Positions 4,963-7,562 of a stretch of DNA of 7,562 nucleotides are shown here, one piece after another. The notes beneath the pieces were generated by a model. That model was not told where the DNA came from. It saw only the letters and a program-made list of their open reading frames with translations, and searched no databases. Source of the DNA: an uncultured Paraglaciecola sp. GTDB lineage: Bacteria > Pseudomonadota > Gammaproteobacteria > Enterobacterales > Alteromonadaceae. How positions within the stretch are numbered: position 1 is the first letter of the stretch; every line of letters begins with the position of its first letter. Made by a program: the position numbers and the translations under genes. Where the stretch lies: NCBI GenBank assembly GCA_905479025.1, contig CAJQKX010000231.1, positions 1 through 7,562 on the forward strand, in the 5' to 3' direction.

Positions 4963-7562
4963 TTAAAGACTCTTCAAAAAGTCTAATAAGGTCGTTTTAT
5001 CTGTTTCGGAGAGCGCTTCAAACGCGAGCTTCGAACTTTCGCCTTCTCCACCGTGCCAGCGAATAGCTTCGTCGAGCGTTCGGGCCCGACCATCATGCAG
5101 GTAGCCGATACGATCGACGTCACTCGAGTCTTGTGCCTTAGAAATTTCATCATTAGCCTTCGCATCTCCTAACATTACAGCACGGGAATGGCCTAGGCCC
5201 CATAACGCTGCGGTGCGCCATTCGGCACCAGTGGCAATGCCTTGCCCCAGATTATCAGCCAATCCCGGTCCCATATCATGGAGCAAAAGGTCTGTGTACG
5301 GATAGATGGTTTGGCTGCGCAGTTCTGTCAATGGATGATAGTCACTGGTTGTCATACTTTCCCTGTGACAGTTTCCGCAACCGATATCCGAAAATATCGT
5401 GTCGCCGCTGGTATTTTCATAGTCGCGGCGTGCTCCGACACCTAGCAGACTCATATACTTAACCAGGTCGTTGAGTTGCTCATCTGCCAGCTCCGCACCA
5501 CTCTCTCCACAGCCGGTTTGCTCGCGGCCACAATCAGGATCCGGAAGTGCGCTGGTCATCACCCCAATATCCGTGTTCAAGGCTGATGCGACCTGGTGCC
5601 TGACACTTGCCGTAGCCGCTTTGTAGCCGAAACGACCCAGGCGTACTTTTCCGGTTTCAGGGTCGCTTACAAGAGACGCCCGCCCGGTAATACCATTTCC
5701 ATTATGGTCGACATTATCCTGCTCGGCCCATGCGAGTATCGTTGACTCATCGATTGCTTCCAGCAGTCCAACACCCACTAATTGGGGTGCAATCCGGGCA
5801 GAGAATCGTGCAGGTTCGCCATTACTAAATACATAATTTGGGGAGCGAAGGCCATTGGATAATTCAGTCCATGGGTTGAGCATTACCGTACCTTCTGGTG
5901 AAGCTGAGCCAGTCTGGTTAGGTTGCAAGACGCTGCCTATCAGTGGGTCTGGATTGCCATCGACGTCACCGACCTTGAAGACCCACTTAGTCAGGTTATT
6001 GCCCACATCTTCGACTAACGCGCGGCCATTTCGAACATGGCAATTTGCGCAGGACTGATTAATATAATGGTTGCCGGCCTTGCCAATTTGCTCGCTCCAG
6101 ATGGGGTTGTCGTTGCGTTCATCATGGCTGCCATCTTCAAAGTTGGTGTGATGTACTCGACGACCGCGGACGAAAGGCTGGGCATTGCCTGGGCTCAGGT
6201 TGGTGGCCATCTCGATGAAACGGCCCGCAGGCTCTTCGCTATAATTGTAACCGAGTGTGGTAGCCCCTCCCGATAATCCCTTGGCAGGGATCGGTGTGCC
6301 ATCGTTGACACCCAGTTCATCCTGAACACCACGCTGCCATTCGAACGGGGACACGCCCGGTGTTCCGATCTTATAGACATATGACGTGCCGTAATAGTTC
6401 TTGCGTACGCCGGCAGGGGGTGCCAACAGGAACTGGCTTATCTCGAATTCCATGTTTACACCTAACTTAAGTGGTGTATTGAAAGTTGCGACTTTTTTCC
6501 ATTGCTCGGTGATATCCACGGTGTACATGTGCTGATTGCCTGCTTCGCTGACTTTCACAAAGTCATTGTTCCAGGTTCCCTTACCTAAATAGGTTGCCTC
6601 AGGGTTCCAGTGGAACTGGCCGGTTGTCGTTAAACCGAAGAACCACACCCTGAATTCCCGAGCTCCAAGTTGAGCCTCAGTGATATAAGTTGCCCTGATC
6701 AGGCTTCGCCCGTTTGGCACAAAGTCTTCAAACTGTACGCGTGCGGTGCGGTATTCCCAGTAATGGGCAAGCCAATGATCGTAGTGATCCGAGTTAAAGA
6801 TATTATTCGGATCATACATGCCAATATCCTTTGCATGACGATCACGTCCCCGGTCACCAAAACGCGTTACCACCACGCCGTCATTTCGCACAAAAGAAAC
6901 CACGGGTTCAAGCTGCGTGGTTTCGTTGTACAAGGGTTCAATAGCGCTTAGGCTGGCGAAAGGCACTATATGCCAGCCGGTAATGCTGTCGCCATTGGTA
7001 TCACCGGGATTATTGTCATTAATATAGTGATATAGCGGGCGGTCATTATAAGTGACTTGAACCTCGCCATTATTAAGGTCGATAGTACCCAGCCCGGATA
7101 TTCCCGATGGAAGTCCATCAGTGACCAGTAATGGCGGCCAGTTATCGGCACAATCACCATTACAGGCACTGGCTCCAGGGACGGAAAGATCACCATCAAA
7201 TACATAAAGGGCATAACCCGGCTGGGGGGAGGCCGAACCGCCTACGAGAATATCGTTGGCAGATGTTACTTCAATGCCGTCTAGGGCTAACGCACAGCCA
7301 TTAGCATCAACCTTAACGCCACTTGGTGTGTTCGCACATAGGTCGTTGCTATCGGATACACCGTCATTGTCACCATCGCTGTCCGCTGGGGGTATCACTA
7401 CCGTACAACCATTTTTATCTACAACGTCGCCATTAGGGGTGTTAGGGCACAAATCACTGTCATCGATTATGCCATCGTTGTCGCCATCAAAAACAGTCTC
7501 AATCAATAACCAATTAATATTGAAATCACCCGCAATAGCATTGACTTTTAAGGTGTAGATAG
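4963..7562 (-). CDS. Secreted multidomain di-heme oxidoreductase (DUF1111), N-terminus beyond the window
   Basis: This is a c-type di-heme cytochrome of the DUF1111/thiol-oxidoreductase family (PF06537), related to MauG and bacterial cytochrome c peroxidases, with extra N-terminal domains. The frame is open to the right edge. Counting from a TTG at 7506, domains are: before residue 1, YTLKVNAIAGDFNINW, like the end of a CBM6-type carbohydrate-binding module; two thrombospondin type 3 calcium repeats (7-34, 42-71); a PF03640-like repeat with ALYVFDGD and CNGDCADNWPPLL (about 97-182); an unassigned region (about 190-480); and the di-heme domain. Heme sites are CANCH (486-490, bases 6051-6037) and CGNCH (710-714, bases 5379-5365). 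LLLHDMGPGLADN, GAEWRTAALWGLG and YLHDGRARTLDEAIRWHGGEG near the end are typical of the family. The protein should be exported and act outside or in the periplasm. Peroxidase or redox activity is expected from the family; the substrate is unknown. G+C is visibly higher than in neighbouring genes. Confidence 0.9.
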   Translation of the reverse strand, partial: IYTLKVNAIAGDFNINWLLIETVFDGDNDGIIDDSDLCPNTPNGDVVDKNGCTVVIPPADSDGDNDGVSDSNDLCANTPSGVKVDANGCALALDGIEVTSANDILVGGSASPQPGYALYVFDGDLSVPGASACNGDCADNWPPLLVTDGLPSGISGLGTIDLNNGEVQVTYNDRPLYHYINDNNPGDTNGDSITGWHIVPFASLSAIEPLYNETTQLEPVVSFVRNDGVVVTRFGDRGRDRHAKDIGMYDPNNIFNSDHYDHWLAHYWEYRTARVQFEDFVPNGRSLIRATYITEAQLGAREFRVWFFGLTTTGQFHWNPEATYLGKGTWNNDFVKVSEAGNQHMYTVDITEQWKKVATFNTPLKLGVNMEFEISQFLLAPPAGVRKNYYGTSYVYKIGTPGVSPFEWQRGVQDELGVNDGTPIPAKGLSGGATTLGYNYSEEPAGRFIEMATNLSPGNAQPFVRGRRVHHTNFEDGSHDERNDNPIWSEQIGKAGNHYINQSCANCHVRNGRALVEDVGNNLTKWVFKVGDVDGNPDPLIGSVLQPNQTGSASPEGTVMLNPWTELSNGLRSPNYVFSNGEPARFSARIAPQLVGVGLLEAIDESTILAWAEQDNVDHNGNGITGRASLVSDPETGKVRLGRFGYKAATASVRHQVASALNTDIGVMTSALPDPDCGREQTGCGESGAELADEQLNDLVKYMSLLGVGARRDYENTSGDTIFSDIGCGNCHRESMTTSDYHPLTELRSQTIYPYTDLLLHDMGPGLADNLGQGIATGAEWRTAALWGLGHSRAVMLGDAKANDEISKAQDSSDVDRIGYLHDGRARTLDEAIRWHGGEGESSKLAFEALSETDKTTLLDFLKSL
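7294..7488 (-). repeat. Two thrombospondin type 3 repeat units within the di-heme gene
   Basis: Two copies of a calcium-binding unit, of the form DGDNDGxxDxxDLCxNTPxG followed by VDxNGC, occupy 7488-7405 and 7383-7294, joined by a short TVVIPPA linker. The aspartates are the expected calcium ligands and the two cysteines per unit probably form a disulfide. Such repeats are common as stiff, calcium-dependent spacers between domains of secreted marine bacterial proteins. The DNA copies are similar enough to allow slippage or recombination. Confidence 0.85.

Noticed and set aside
5242..7214. Several frames of 60-93 codons on both strands within the di-heme region.
   Set aside because: All overlap the continuous minus-strand di-heme frame, whose motifs are unmistakable; they are by-products of its higher G+C content.
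7294..7488. The repeated segment near the right edge as a CRISPR or tandem DNA repeat.
   Set aside because: There are only two diverged units and they translate into standard calcium-binding thrombospondin type 3 repeats in the frame of the di-heme gene.

Overview
The window looks like a chromosomal stretch of a marine gammaproteobacterium, probably of the Alteromonadales (Glaciecola/Paraglaciecola-like). This is an inference from the protein styles (Spinster-type MFS carrier, DUF2855, DUF4920, a multidomain DUF1111 cytochrome with thrombospondin type 3 repeats) and from moderately AT-rich DNA. I see no rRNA, tRNA, insertion sequence, CRISPR array or recognisable defence system.

Layout, left to right. 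Positions 1-1065 (minus) hold most of an MFS transporter whose C-terminus lies off the left edge. A gene-poor gap of about 480 bases (1066-1544) follows. It contains a good plus-strand promoter-like sequence and, some 50 bases beyond it, a perfect 13-bp inverted repeat. Together these could be a small RNA gene or a terminator region. A divergent pair comes next: a saccharopine-dehydrogenase-like (trans-acting enoyl reductase-like) oxidoreductase (1545-2783, minus) and a DUF2855 protein (2910-4022, plus), back to back over a 126-base promoter region. Converging on the latter is a small secreted DUF4920 protein (4112-4591, minus). Behind it, 4592-4962 carries what looks like the decayed remnant of an S9-type alpha/beta hydrolase.

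The right third (4963-7562, minus) is one long reading frame, open at the right edge. It encodes a secreted multidomain di-heme c-type cytochrome. From the N-terminal side it has the tail of a probable carbohydrate-binding module (CBM6-like), two calcium-binding thrombospondin type 3 repeats, a PF03640-like domain, a long unassigned region, and a DUF1111/thiol-oxidoreductase di-heme domain with two CxxCH sites. This gene is visibly richer in G+C than its neighbours and may have a different history.

Functional links are modest. The two oxidoreductase-like genes share a divergent promoter region and probably act in related, perhaps lipid or small-molecule, metabolism, possibly with the MFS carrier. 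The di-heme protein and the DUF4920 protein are both predicted to be exported. Nothing here shows a clear, new multi-gene system. The most interesting items are the architecture of the di-heme protein, the hydrolase remnant and the candidate small RNA.
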